Of a DNA stretch of 64,000 bases, positions 48,678 through 60,592 are shown one piece after another. Position 1 is the stretch's first letter. Every line of letters begins with the position of its first letter. The stretch comes from Synaphobranchus kaupii (lineage: Eukaryota; Chordata; Actinopteri; Anguilliformes; Synaphobranchidae), in the NCBI GenBank assembly GCA_029718625.1, contig CM056383.1:64418849-64482848 (forward strand), given 5' to 3'. Position numbers and translations under genes: made by a program. Below the pieces are notes generated by a model that made no database searches, was not told the DNA's origin, and saw nothing but the letters and a program-made list of their open reading frames with translations.

Positions 48678-49226
48678 TGAGAGGGTTTGTGCCGAATTAC
48701 GATGAGCCAAACGCGATAACAAAAAAAAGGGATAGAAAGTCCCTGGCAGTGCCAAATAATAACACACCCCTATAAAACGGGCTGGCCACGTAAACACGGG
48801 CAGAGATAAACCTCAAAATAGCAAACGCTAAAGAGATAGCGAAAGAAAAACAGAAAAAAACAAGACACCTTCGGAACGTGGCTATAACGCCCGATAAGGG
48901 AAACTAAAACCTAATTCCCCAAGGCTTCTAGGTAGAAGAATGTCTGAACTGCTTAATAAAAGAAAATCTTTCTTCTCACAATAGCAGAGAGACAAAAAAC
49001 TCACTAACCCTGACCTCGTGAAAACACGAAATGACAAAGAAGCGCCTAGAAGCGGAAGTGAGGGGTTTAAATACCTGAGAGGTAAAATAACAGGTGAAAC
49101 AAATAATTAGCGGGGAGAAGCATAACTCCGAAATGGAATGCAGAAAAATCCGATAGACTGAAAAGAAAAAAAGGGAATGAGATAGAAACCGTAGCAACAG
49201 AGGGAAGATAGGTGAAAACCATGACA
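48678..49226 (-). mobile_element. Solo LTR with 5 bp target duplications
   Basis: GCAAA at 48673-48677 and again at 49227-49231 flanks a 549 bp block that begins TGAGAGGG and ends CCATGACA, so both ends obey the TG...CA rule of LTRs. No pol or gag sequence adjoins it, as expected after recombination between two LTRs. Read on the minus strand it starts TGTCATGGTTTTCACC and has a TATA-like TATTTAAA (plus 49066-49073). The plus strand instead offers CTATAAAAC at 48769 and AATAAA at 48955, so orientation is uncertain; I favour minus from similarity to fish gypsy LTR starts. Confidence 0.8.
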
Positions 49227-49231
49227 GCAAA

Positions 49232-50100
49232 TGGCGTGTTAGTACGGTACGTTGGAAACCTGTCTTAATAAACAGATGCATACTAAAAACTGAAGGCGTG
49301 CTGCAATCGACCCAACGACTCCCTGTTCACAGAGATTGTAATGGGAGCCAGCGCTGAGATGTCTGCTACTCCCTAAGGATGGGGGGGAAATTGCATTGGA
49401 CACTCATCTGGCCCACCAGATACAGTGAATGGATTAATTGAGAACACTGCACACACAACAAGACTCAACTGCATCACTCATCCGATTAAAATTTATTTGA
49501 CAACACAGCAAAATCGCCTAATTCGTCATCCTTCTTTCCTTTCAAACATGTATTCTTTTTAAGTGTCCATAGAAGAGCTGTTCTCTCATTCGTTGATTTA
49601 TGCTGAATGTAAAATATCACCAGTGCCAGACCAAAACACAATAAACGTCCAAAATTCTGGGTTAGAAAGCCACTGCATCAATCAATACTGCAGAAAAAAA
49701 GTTACTCTGTCATGGCTTAACTTCCCTTCCGGTCTGTGTCTATGTTGTGTTGGCATATTATCAACACTGTTATCAACACACAGTGCTCAAAGTAAAGGGC
49801 AACAGCAATGGACTGAAACAGTACATATATTGCAGAACAATATCCAATGACAGAATTTTACAGGGTCAGTGCTTTTTACGCAGGCGGATCTATCAAACTA
49901 ACATCTTTAAAATCCAGTCTTAGTTTTATGTATACATCCTGGGCCTTATGCTATTCTGAAGCACCTTATCCCAAAAAACCCAAGGATTAATCAGGGGGGG
50001 GGGATACTACGAAGGAAGCTTAACCCCTTCACGCAGATGCCAAATTTGGACAATTATCGCCTATTTAGGTACTATTCTATTTAATGCTTCATAACTCCAG
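49232..50100. other. No gene recognised
   Basis: AT-rich DNA without recognised exons or repeats. Confidence 0.4.
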
Positions 50101-50187
50101 GGGCTCTATCTTGACGATCTTAGGGCATGGTCTAAAACGCATGGTCCAAGTGCATGTCCAGCTCCACTTTTTCTAGTTAGACGGTGT
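50101..50187. repeat. Left-end fragment of the PIF/Harbinger-like family
   Basis: GGGCTCTATCTTGACGATCT then TAGGGCATGG, and AAGTGCATGTCCAGCTCCAC then TTTTTCTAG, match in order the left subterminal region of the element at 3179. The match ends where the SINE-like fragment at 50188 begins. Confidence 0.65.
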
Positions 50188-50320
50188 ATTATTATTATTA
50201 TTTTATTCAGATTTTTCCCTTTTGTCCATTCGGTAGCCAGTTGGCATGTAATTCACTTCCCCCCCTGTAGCAACCGCTAGAGAATCGTCAGCCGGTAGTA
50301 GGAAAGAGGGCGCCTTGCTG
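50188..50320 (-). repeat. Truncated copy of the 32340 SINE family
   Basis: CCTGTAGCAACCGCTAGAGA then ATCGTCAGCCGGTAGTAGGA then AAGAGGGCGCC matches the stretch 32395-32460 with few changes, preceded by an ATT run and AGATTTTTCCCTTTTGTCC. The tRNA-like head is absent. It abuts the PIF/Harbinger-like fragment and may have inserted into it. Confidence 0.6.
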
Positions 50321-51568
50321 TCTTGGACGCTGTTGCTTCCTGTTGGTTAACATTAGTTAACGTTATTTAACTCATTGTCATGAACGTGAACATCTGCCAA
50401 GTTACCAGTGTTTATTTACTAAATTGGCAAAACGATGACTAAAACAGCAATGAAAGGCCTTATGATAGCGGTGACTTATTATCGATCAGAAACGATAACC
50501 GTAGTTTTTTATTAATAGTCAGTGTTAATGTTATTCCAGTGAGAGATATATTGTACATTATTCAATAATGATTTCATATTGAGGACATCTGGAAAAATAT
50601 TGCCGTATTACTTTCCCAGATATGAAATGCATAACATTAGGACAATGTGCTTTATTTACACAGCATTAGCCTACTAATTAAAGTTGTACATAGCCTTTTT
50701 CATATTTGTTAATTAAACGTGAATGACAATAACGTTATCAGGCAATTGACCTGTGTATGATGATTTATTATTCAGTAACATTACCCCCACACTATTAGTG
50801 CACTGAAATAGAAATGTTTTGGTGCATGCATTAGGCCTACATGTATTTTCATTGAAAAGAGTGTTAATCATATTTGGGCAAGGTTGACCATTTTATAAAT
50901 GTTATAGTGTATGTGTGTGTATGAGAGAGAATGAAAAAGGTGAGGTTTGTTAGTTTTTGGGGGCCCAACAGTGGCAAAATTCTGTCGTTTAAGACATAAT
51001 TTTGGCATTCTTGTGCTGGTGGCACTAAAATATTCAGTAGGCCTGGATTTGTTTGTGAGCTGGCATCTGGTCCACCTTGGACATGAGGTTGAAAACTTTT
51101 TTTCTTCTTCTCACATCGATGCTGTGACAAAAAGCAGCCGAACGTCACGTGCAGAGGTGGAGACAGCAATTAAAAAATGTCGGTGCAACTCAAGGGACAG
51201 AGACGGTGGGAGGAGGATCAAAAATATTAACTGATACTGATATAAAATTATGGTTGTTCATTGTTCTTGGTTGCTGACGAGTTGAAAATCTTCGTATTTT
51301 TGTTATCTTGATTACATTTGTATTGTATTTGAAACGAGTTCTGTGTCCGCTATGTCTTATTGCGATTCCCAAGGGCAGAACAGAACGTCCTGGTGGTACC
51401 CTAGTGGGCACCCTACACCCAAAAGCATGGGCTTGGTGTGGGCATATCCGCTGCGAAAGAGTGGCCACGTGTGGGCCCCCTAGTGGGCATACCTTGAATT
51501 GACATACTTAGCCCAGGAATTAAATTGACATGAAATGCATTAGACTTAATCAATCAATCATTAACAAC
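50321..51568. other. No gene recognised
   Basis: AT-rich DNA. A short repeated phrase CCCTAGTGGGCA / CCCCTAGTGGGCAT lies at 51400-51490. No coding domain recognised. Confidence 0.4.
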
Positions 51569-51797
51569 ACTTACATGACATTACAGGCATTTTAACAGAC
51601 GCTCTTATCCACAGCGACTTACACAACTATTTTTTACTTTTTTTATATTATCCATTTATACAGCTGGATATATACTGAAGCGATTCAGGTTAAGTACCTT
51701 GCTCAAGGGTACAACGGCAGTGTCCTACCTGGGAATCGAACCTGCAACCTTTCGGTTACAAGCCCAGTTCCTTAACCATTATACTACACTACCACTT
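51569..51797 (-). mobile_element. tRNA-derived SINE, minus strand
   Basis: Read on the minus strand, the head AGTGTAGTATAATGGTTAAG contains box A, and GGTTCGATTCCC (plus 51731-51744) is a near-perfect box B. The body follows as TTGTACCCTTGAGCAAGGTA, CTTAACCTGAATCGCTTCAG, and the tail as GTCGCTGTGGATAAGAGCGT then CTG, ending TGTAATGTCATGTAAG. It is the better preserved of the two copies of this family in the window. Confidence 0.88.
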
Positions 51798-54240
51798 GAA
51801 ACAAGAAAGAAAAGGATAACAATAGATAAGTAATTATACAAAAACAATGAAAACAGTAACAGCAAATGTCGAGAGACATAATTAGTAGATACAATGGACG
51901 AACACTAATTATGAAACAAAAACAATTAAAAAACAAAGGAAGTAAATAGAAATGGTAGGTAAAAATAAACACTGGTACATTAAAAAAAAAAAAGAACCAT
52001 TTAGAATTAAAAGAAATCTGGAAGGGATCAGTTGATTCAAGTGTGTACAGTATAACCCCACATATATGCAACATCATTTTAACGATACATCCTCCTGAAA
52101 CAGACTAACAGTTCAAATTCTAAAGTTTGTGCTTCTTTAAAATTAAGAAATTGCATTCAAGTTAGTGTTGTACTTCCATGTTCCCTTAGCCAATATTTTG
52201 ATATAGCCTAAATAATCACATGCAATGTTTTGTTAAAAAATAAATCAAAGGGAAATGCTGCAGTACTTATTGGCCACAATTTGCAGGCTAAATAAAACAA
52301 TCTGTTTTAAGCGGCACTTAAGGCTTATTTGAGGGTTGATTACCATTGTAGCTAAAATGTGCACCAACTGAAATGTTTTTATCATTGATTTTCCTCCCCA
52401 GCATTGTGCCCAACACTGAAGGGTAGGCCTAATTGCACTATAGTGACATACTGAATTGTTGTCACTGGCCAGAAAATCTTTATAGCTTGTTTGATAACTT
52501 TTCAAATTGTTTTAAAAATGGTTAAATGTATTTAATGAATGAGGCATTTGTCTGTGAACCAGGCAGCTTTGTCTGTGCCGCTTATTTAAAAAAAAAATTG
52601 TATTCGTTTTAAAAGTCTTTGTATTGGTCTGCTTTGAACTGGGCCATAACCAAAGGACAAAAACAGTTCATGAACATCTGTAAATTCTTCTTTCCCTCAA
52701 TTATTTTGCAGGCTCTTCGTCGTCTCGATGTTTGTTATTGTGGAAGCGCAGCACATTTGCTGATTCCATAAAGAACTGACCTCTCCGGTGACCCTGGGGA
52801 CTTTCAGCTTAAATGTAATTCCATTCGTAGGGGTCTGGAGGAGATCAACTGCATATGCCTCAGTCACGTCACTCCAATCAAGGAAAGGCAACTTCACTGC
52901 ATCAACTCATAAACTAGTACTGACATCAGTCAACTGGGAAAAAACGTCTCTGTGGCATTTGTCGTAATAAAGAAAAGATTAAACCTGGCCCCCTGTTGCA
53001 ATAGATATTTAAGCTCTCTGAGCATGGATATGTTATACACTTGACATTATTTGAAAAGTAAGGGGATTAGATATGTTTGTATAACCCATCCTAAAGAACT
53101 ATTTAAATCTAGTTGTCTCTCAATTCCTATTTGCGCACTGCATTCTCAATAGTTACAAGTGCTTTGTATGCATGTGTTTATGGAGTGTTGCAGTTTTTCA
53201 GTTGGAGGAGTTGGTTAAGTGATAACTGTGTTTGTGAAGAAATAAAAAAAAATGTAAATCGCAAATCAAAGTTAAGGACAAATGTGGATTGAATTCCAGC
53301 CATGTAATTAATCCTTGATCAAGCCATGCTCTCTGTTAATAATTTACCAATTCTCATTGGAGCTGACTGTTGACAAAGCTAATAAAGAAGGTAAATATAA
53401 TCAAGCCTTAATTTTTTATCAAATCATCAGCTAGTTTTGTCATGATAATCATGTTTTATGTCCAGCCGTAAACCTTTCTTGTGTAGTGTGCCATTAGAAA
53501 ACAATCTTGAGGCCCGTCAATTCCATATGGAACATGATTTGATAATAGACATGATATGTCTAGCTTATATGGCACAGCCTAAATTCAGGATGTACATCAG
53601 TAACCCCGCCCATGAGAGAGACCAGCTGTAAGCACCTATGTGACCGTTTTTATTTTTGTTTACTGACACACATTGAAAACATCACATCCTGCTTTATGTC
53701 AATGTTTCATAACTAAACAAATCATGGAGTTTGTTCAAAAGTGTGTGTGACTATCCCTTAATGCCATGTTGGTAACTGGAAATAAGCTTTATTTTTTTGG
53801 CTTTTCTTGAGATTTACATTTGTTGAAGATCAAGGCATCGGCACTGATTATACGCCGCATATCCCTGCATTAACCGCTATCAAAAACTCCTGGAAAGACG
53901 AGGACGGAACCTTAGTCGTCTCTCTGTCTTCCAGGGATGGGTCAGGAAGGAAGAGTATAGATGACTCACCGATGGGTGTGGAGGCAACCTTATTCCAGCC
54001 TTTGAAGACTGCAGGTTGTCAAGCAAACCACAGCATCGACCACTCATGTCTCATCTTTTTTTTAAGAAGGGAGGAGGACAGAGATAAAATCAAGAACAAA
54101 AACAGAAATGTATAGGGTTGCCTTTGCAATGTTATAAAAGATTGACTCCTGTGTCTTGACTTAAAACTTTCAAACTGAACAATGGAGAACATTTTAACTT
54201 TTTTTACTTGAAACAAATAAAACAGACTAAAGTTCAACAC
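51798..54240. other. No gene recognised
   Basis: Frames at 52697-52897 (minus) and 53807-54115 (plus) were inspected and have no recognisable domain. The rest is AT-rich. Confidence 0.4.
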
Positions 54241-56733
54241 TCTTCAAGCTTGGTTCAATGCATTTTATACAGACAAGATCAACAACGCCTCAGGGAATAT
54301 GAGGACAGTGCCACCCATAATATCCACATCCCTCTACTGGGTTTGAGAGGCTACTCATAAACTGCTGTAGAGCAGTGCAGTGAGTAAATGCATGGCTGTT
54401 AAACAGGAAAGAATGCTACCATGAAGGTTTGAATCTTAAGCAATCTGTCCAGTGGTGTGTTTGAAGTACTGTAGACATATACAGGGCTGTAGTAGTTGTC
54501 AAAGCTCTGTGCTGATACACCTTGATGGAGAGCAGGCTGATGTTAGCGTTAGTATTGGACTGCACGATTTTTGAACCTCGATTTTGAACCTATCTCAATG
54601 CCATTTCACAGATGGACTAGTATCGCCAAATACTGTTTTGGTATAGATACATTAGGCCATTACAAACTTACGGGTACCCCCTAAAAATTTAATTTCCTGT
54701 CTTTTGAGACTTTTGGCAACTGCAAACATTTCACTTAAAACTTTTTCACTTTTTTGTTGTGATTAATTTCCTTAGTTTTTATACCAGGAGGTTTAATTAA
54801 TACTCTGTATTATTCTGCATGTAACCTTCACTGGAAATTATTACCATAGGAAATTCAAAATATCATCCTAAAACCCCAAAAGTTTTTGATCATTGTAGTG
54901 TATCAAATGTTTAAATCATATTTTCTACGATACTGCACTACAAGCCTAAAGCACCATCGGTGTCAGAAATATCCCAACAAAACACACTATAAACTGCCTA
55001 TAAGTCCACATTCAATACCATGGGGTACAGACACCCCCCAACCCACCACGTTATTTTTCACAAGTAATCAACCACATGTCAGAAACGTTTAATTTCTAAT
55101 TTCTAAAAGTATTTCACTTTCACAAATCAAATGTAATGTGATTTCCCATCAATCAGAAAATTTAATTCACAAGCCAGAACTTCCTATCTGTAGCACTATC
55201 TTCACAAAGACATGCTCCTATGTTATACAAAATATAATTAAAAACTTACAGTAAACCATAACAGTTAGGTAAAATGTTACTTTTCAGAAGCAAATACTTG
55301 AAGATGTCAACCGTCTAATACCTCATAGTCCACATTATGTACAAAAAGATTACAATAAAATAAAATAATATTCCACCATCAGGAAAATAATTTTCTAGCT
55401 TCACGGCAAATCAGTGCAAACATAATGCATGACTGAGCCACCGAACGCTTACACTACAGTATGTGAAATACCCTCATTAGAGAACAGCGCTAAAAACACT
55501 CAATTTCATTGTGAGTGGTATGAATTCTGACAAAGCAGGCCACCGCGAGCCACTACGCTAACTATAACACTATAACTAACAGATATTATCAATACAAATA
55601 TGTTCAGCATTATTATCAGGCTAACAGTTGTCTATTATGAGCAATGCGAATATAACAATATCAAAAATAAGGCAAAATGCAATGGTGGAGTGGGAAAACT
55701 TACATTTATCGTCAAAATATTACAAGAAGTAGTACTTATATCGAGTAGGATATCTTCGCCATGTTGGCTATGTACACACTGCCAGTTTTCGGGAGTGATT
55801 ACCATATTAGTCACTCCCTGTGAACTGTATACTAAAAGCAGAGTGGACTCAGCGGAGTGAATTCAGTATTTAGGTTTGTACAAGTCACACAAGTCACTCG
55901 AGGTGACAGTGAAAACACCTGTAAGCATAGCAATGTTTACTTTGGACAATTGGCTCGCAAACAATTTGCGGTTCTTTTGACAGCTCCAGCAGTCGGAGGC
56001 GTGAGTTTGTTTGACAAATTATTGCGATGCAAATTTGTGCGATCCCTATGTAGCCTACCGGCATATAGTCAACAGTCAACTGCAGTATATGGAACAAATT
56101 TCAGATGTCATTGGGGAACAAAAACGTAATGTGCCAGTTCAATAGCTTCGGGCATGCCTGTTGGACAGGTAGCTTTGGTTTTACCTCAGAAGTAAGTGGC
56201 AGGATACAGCCGTTGACAGGGTGCCCTGCCATTACGTGACATTGCTTTTCTGGGTGTTTAATGAGACACCACTGCAGGCAAAAGGGGAGAGCTGGCCTGT
56301 AATCACAGGCAGCTGACTACTGCTTCTCCTACCACATTATGTGTAACAGGACATGGCTTGACACCGAGGTGGAGAGACGTCTCTAAACATCAGCGGTTGA
56401 AAGGAAGCCTATAAAGCCACATTTCTTTTAATAAGCTGCATAAGATGGTGATCTCCCCCTCTAGGCATTTTTTTTTTTTTTACTGCTGATTTATACAAAA
56501 TAAAGAACCTGATTGCAGAGACACCCTTCCGTGAGTGAATTGAGAGATGGGAATGATGAGGTGCAAATAGCTTTAGAAAATGGAGGCCGATGGTAACTGT
56601 TAAGACTGAGTGATGTGACTTCAGGCTCCCAGGATTGACTATCTGACTACCTAGACATTTAGTCTGAGTAAAACATTTTTTCTCCCATGGAGAAATAAAA
56701 TGCAGCATGGAAAAAGAACCCAAGAAAAACAAG
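54241..56733. other. No gene recognised
   Basis: AT-rich DNA without recognised exons or repeats. Frames at 55600-55860 and 55857-56129 carry no known domain. Confidence 0.4.
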
Positions 56734-56768
56734 ACTTAAATCTGTTATAGTACTTAAATCTGTTATAG
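56734..56768 (+). repeat. 18 bp tandem duplication
   Basis: ACTTAAATCTGTTATAG is present twice with one intervening T, at 56734-56750 and 56752-56768. Confidence 0.8.
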
Positions 56769-56812
56769 GTGCAAAACTCAAGCAAAATCAACCTATAGTT
56801 CTGATAAAACAC

Positions 56813-56847
56813 CATGCTGTAAACATGTTTACAGCATGCTGTAAACA
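56813..56847. promoter_or_regulatory. 26 bp perfect palindrome with forkhead-like sites
   Basis: 56813-56838 reads the same on both strands (CATGCTGTAAACA and its mirror). It contains GTAAACA and TGTTTAC back to back, with a third GTAAACA a few bases further right. GTAAACA is the core bound by forkhead (FOX) transcription factors. No gene is nearby in the window, so a regulatory role is only a suggestion. Confidence 0.3.
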
Positions 56848-56980
56848 GGTTTAGCTTTTAAAAAAAATTGGTAGATATTTCAAAATCCTAGTATTCATAT
56901 TAAAATATGCTTGCTTTTACATTGTATCGGGTGTTTCTGAAAAATGTGCTACTGTTATTGGATGAGCAAATTAACAGTAA

Positions 56981-56981
56981 C

Positions 56982-57013
<32 letters not shown>

Positions 57014-57027
57014 TAATAATAATAATA
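56981..57027. repeat. TAA/AAT microsatellite
   Basis: About fifteen ATA-type trinucleotides, interrupted once by TGA, form a simple repeat. Confidence 0.9.
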
Positions 57028-58199
57028 GAAGGCAATATGTTAATTCTGTAACTACTCTAAGTATAGAGGATTATGGTCCTCTGCATGTCGAGAAGTTCAT
57101 CCACTCCCAAAACTAGGTCCTGACTGAGCAGATTTATAAATTCTATTATGTTAAACATTTTTTCTTAGTTTTTTACAATTGCTAACAAGCGTTTACCTAT
57201 ACTTAAGATCAGTGGCGTAACGTCGGCTGTAAAATAGGCCTTCGGTAACCTTACCTTTATACGGATATTACTCTCAACCTGTTTCTACTTATAGTTCTTA
57301 ATTATCAATCAAGCAATGCAATAACTGAATAACAAACATCAATGAATATATCAAGTTTTTCTGTGCTAGTATTTTTCTTTGCATCATAAAATGGGTAGCA
57401 CTTAAATATATGTAGCGATGGCCTGCACGTTGGAAAAAGTGGGGATTACTTGTTTCCGTTTATTTAGATTCAGTAGCCTAACAACCAATCCATTCATTCT
57501 CTGAATAATCAAGACCAATTTGTAGCCTATAATGATTTAGAAATGATAACGACAAAGAGACAATTTAAGATTGTTTAACAAGGATCAGGCAATAATCTGA
57601 ATGCGTTAAAGAATGTAATTAATTTTAAGACGACACTAAAATTAGTCAAAGCGATTTAAAGCAAAACAACTTTCTCCACATACACTAACTCTATCAAAAC
57701 ACGGCAAACCCGACTCAATATCAAATCATTCTGTCAAAACACTAGCACATGTTTTCTATCCAAGAGGAACATATAGTCATAGCACACAACTTTCAAAATA
57801 CTAACAGTTGATGGCATTACAAAAACTGCATTACTTTTCATGTTTCAGTTCTACCTGCATACAATAGACAATATGAAATCCATAGTTTTTTTCATAATTC
57901 AGTTTCCTTTTAATGTGGAACACTACATTTTTTGGTTGATTGTCGAATGTGTGCATTTTTGGCAACATACTATCTAAAAGTGAATGAGTCATCTTTACTT
58001 TATAGAATCTACAGGAGAAAAAAAATAGTAAGTGAAATAATTGCTACAGTAAAAGGTTTATTAGCAACATTAAATTGCTGCCAGTGATCAACAAAAAAAT
58101 CCAACATACATGGCCTTTGGTTCCAAATGTGTAAAAAAAAACACAATTACAGTAAAAAAGGCACAGAAGGGAAAAAACACAAAAATCTACAGTCCTGTT
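57028..58199. other. No gene recognised; probably flank of the transposase element
   Basis: AT-rich DNA. The part next to 58200 is probably the 3' untranslated flank of the transposon, but no terminal inverted repeat could be fixed. At 57213, CAGTGGCGTAACG resembles one hAT end without a partner. Confidence 0.4.
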
Positions 58200-59516
58200 C
58201 TAATCTATACGACCTTCAGCATTTGGCCACATGTTCTCGTCCGCATCACATCTTATGTCGTCTCTCGCTATGCACCTTGGATAGAAACGCTCGGCATGCC
58301 TTATCCACCCCTGGCTGAGATGTCTCTGCAGCCGGCATCCATTGCATCCAGGAGGGACATTTGGTCATGTGGCCGACGATCGTACACTTTCCACCTCCAG
58401 GCAGAAAACAATTCCTCGATGGGGTTGAGGAAAGGCGAGTAGGGGGAGAGAAAAAGGAAAAGCATTTTGGGATGGGCTTGCATGTGATTGGTGGAATGCT
58501 ACATTGTCCCATGCAATCACAAATGTCCTCATGTTTCCTCCCACTTGGTCCCTTTCTGCTTCTGGCACCAGTTGTTGGTGGAGGTCATCTAAAAACAAAA
58601 GAAGGCGCTCAGTGTTGTAGGGACCAATCTGGCATTTCTGCAGGACCAAACCAGCATTTGAGATTGCAGCACACATTGTGATATTTGCTCCTCTCTGACC
58701 CGGCACATCAACGGTGGTCCTTTTCCCGATGACATTTCTTCTCCGCCAACGTGTTTTTGCCAGGTTAAACCCTGCCTCGTCTACATAAATGCCTTCATGT
58801 TGGGCCTGATTAGCTTCCAACTCCATGACTCTCTGAAATAAATCAAACACAGTATGTGTAAATGCTTTTCAGTATGTCCTACTGTATGTACTGTAACCCA
58901 TGTTTACATGTAGAGTAGCATATTGGATAGACATCATACATGGACGCATTGCTGCCGGAGTTCCTTGACCCGCTCACTGTTCCTTTCAAAAGGAACTGTG
59001 TACAACTGTTTCATTCAAACTCTGTTTGGTCAGAGTCCGAGCAACGGTAGTCAGGCTGATGCTTTCCACATTGTGAAATACCAGGTTGTCCTCTACAATT
59101 CTGGTCTGAATTTCTCTCAGTTTTATTGCATTGTCAGCAATGACCAATCCTACAATGGCATGCTCTTGGTCTTCACTGAGGAGCTTTCCTCTTCCCCCAG
59201 AGGGAGGAAGACGTTGCGTCCTTTAGTGGAACAAAAATACAACATACTGTATGTATTTGCATTGGGACTGGTGGCCTACAGTTACTGTGGGACATAGCAA
59301 CACTAATGATAGAAGAAGCCCTTGTGAAATGCATTACTTACCTGTTGGTTTGTTAAATTCTGGATAATGGAAGCCACGGTTGACCGTGAGATTAGGCTGG
59401 ACTCTTTCACCAGCCTCTCTCAATGATAGACTATGGTTTATCACATGGTCTATGATGGTGGCTCTTATTTCATCAGTGACAACAGCTCTTACTCTCCTTT
59501 GAACACCACCATGCAT
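58200..59516 (-). pseudogene. Tc1/mariner-like (IS630-type) transposase gene with two introns, frameshifted
   Basis: Encodes a DDE transposase. Exon 1 (from Met at 59516 to 59342) gives a helix-turn-helix segment with ATIIDHVINHSLSLREAGER then VQPNL. Intron 1 (59221-59341, 121 bp) has donor GTAAGT and acceptor CACTAAAG. Exon 2 (58940-59220) carries NAIKLREIQTRIVEDN and VPFERNSERVKELRQQ. Intron 2 (58833-58939, 107 bp) has donor GTATGA and acceptor TTTATTTCAG, in phase 0. Exon 3 (58200-58832) has YVDEAGFNLAKT (first Asp), IAWDNVAFH (second Asp), SPYSPFLNPIEE (Glu), GWIRHAERFYPRC, and a stop at 58200-58202. Four one-base frameshifts break it: after VQPNL, before VPFERN, between the second Asp and the Glu, and after RDISA. 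All catalytic residues survive. Splice sites are inferred from sequence. The upstream flank is the 22 bp minisatellite. Confidence 0.8.
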
Positions 59517-59547
59517 TCTTACTCCTCTCCTTCTCCCTTGTCCTGGT

Positions 59548-60428
59548 CCAACTACTCCTCTGACTGATCCAGCTACTCCTCTCCCTGGTCCCAGCTACTC
59601 CTCTCCCTGGTCCCAGCTACTCCTCTCCCTGGTCCCAGCTACTCCTCTCCCTGCTCCCAGCTATTCCTCTCCCTGCTCCCAGCTACTCCTCTCCCTGGTC
59701 CCAGCTACTCCTCTCCCTGCTCCCAGCTACTCCTCTCCCTGGTCCCAGCTACTCCTCTCCCTGCTCCCAGCTATTCCTCTCCCTGCTCCCAGCTACTCCT
59801 CTCCCTGGTCCCAGCTACTCCTCTCCCTGCTCCCAGCTATTCCTCTCCCTGCTCCCAGCTACTCCTCTCCCTGGTTCCAGCTACTCCTCTCCCTGGTCCC
59901 AGCTACTCCTCTCCCTGGTCCCAGCTACTCCTCTCACTGCTCCCAGCTACTCCTCTCCCTGGTCCCAGCTACTCCTCTCCCTGGTCCCAGCTACTCCTCT
60001 CCCTGGTTCCAGCTATTCCTCTCCCTGCTCCCAGCTACTCCTCTCCCTGCTCCCAGCTACTCCTCTCCCTGGTTCCAGCTACTCCTCTCCCTGCTCCCAG
60101 CTACTCCTCTCCCTGCTCCCAGCTACTCCTCTCCCTGGTTCCAGCTACTCCTCTCCCTGCTCCCAGCTACTTCTCTCCCTGGGCCCAGCTACTCCTCTCC
60201 CTGGTTCCAGCTACTCCTCTCCCTGCTCCAAGCTACTCCTCTCCCTGCTCCCAGCTACTCCTCTCCCTGCTCCCAGCTACTCCTCTCCCTGCTCCCAGCT
60301 ACTCCTCTCCCTGGTCCCAGCTACTCCTTTCCCTGGTTCCAGCTACTCCTCTCCCTGCTCCCAGCTACTCCTCTCCCTGGTCCCAGCTACTCCTCTCCCT
60401 GCTCCCAGCTACTCCTCTCCCTTGTCCA
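59548..60428. repeat. 22 bp minisatellite, about 40 copies
   Basis: The unit is TCCCAGCTACTCCTCTCCCT plus GG or GC, with common variants GGTT and TATTCC. Two units at the left edge (59548-59580) are more diverged. Read on the minus strand, the left-edge units are in frame with the transposase Met at 59516 and encode a Gly/Arg/Val-rich segment (GRGVAGSVRGVVGPGQGRRR). As 22 is not a multiple of three, further units shift frame and soon meet TAG. The array therefore seems to have expanded from a Gly/Arg-rich 5' coding segment of the transposase. Confidence 0.95.
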
Positions 60429-60592
60429 GACATTATTTTCTCTCTCTCAGCTCCTCTGTGTTGTTCTGTATCCACATTGAACAAAATCAATCCAAAAAGT
60501 CCCCTTTTTATTGTGTATGTCCATGTAATTGAAAGAACTTCAACACCTGGCTATGTCTCCAATTGAGATGGGAATCAGCTGTGGTTGGTCTA

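Noticed and set aside
57213..57225. hAT-like terminus CAGTGGCGTAACG
   Set aside because: No matching inverted end or 8 bp duplication was found nearby.
19521..60428. CRISPR-like arrays
   Set aside because: The regular arrays at 19521 and 59548 are head-to-tail minisatellites without unique spacers, in vertebrate DNA.
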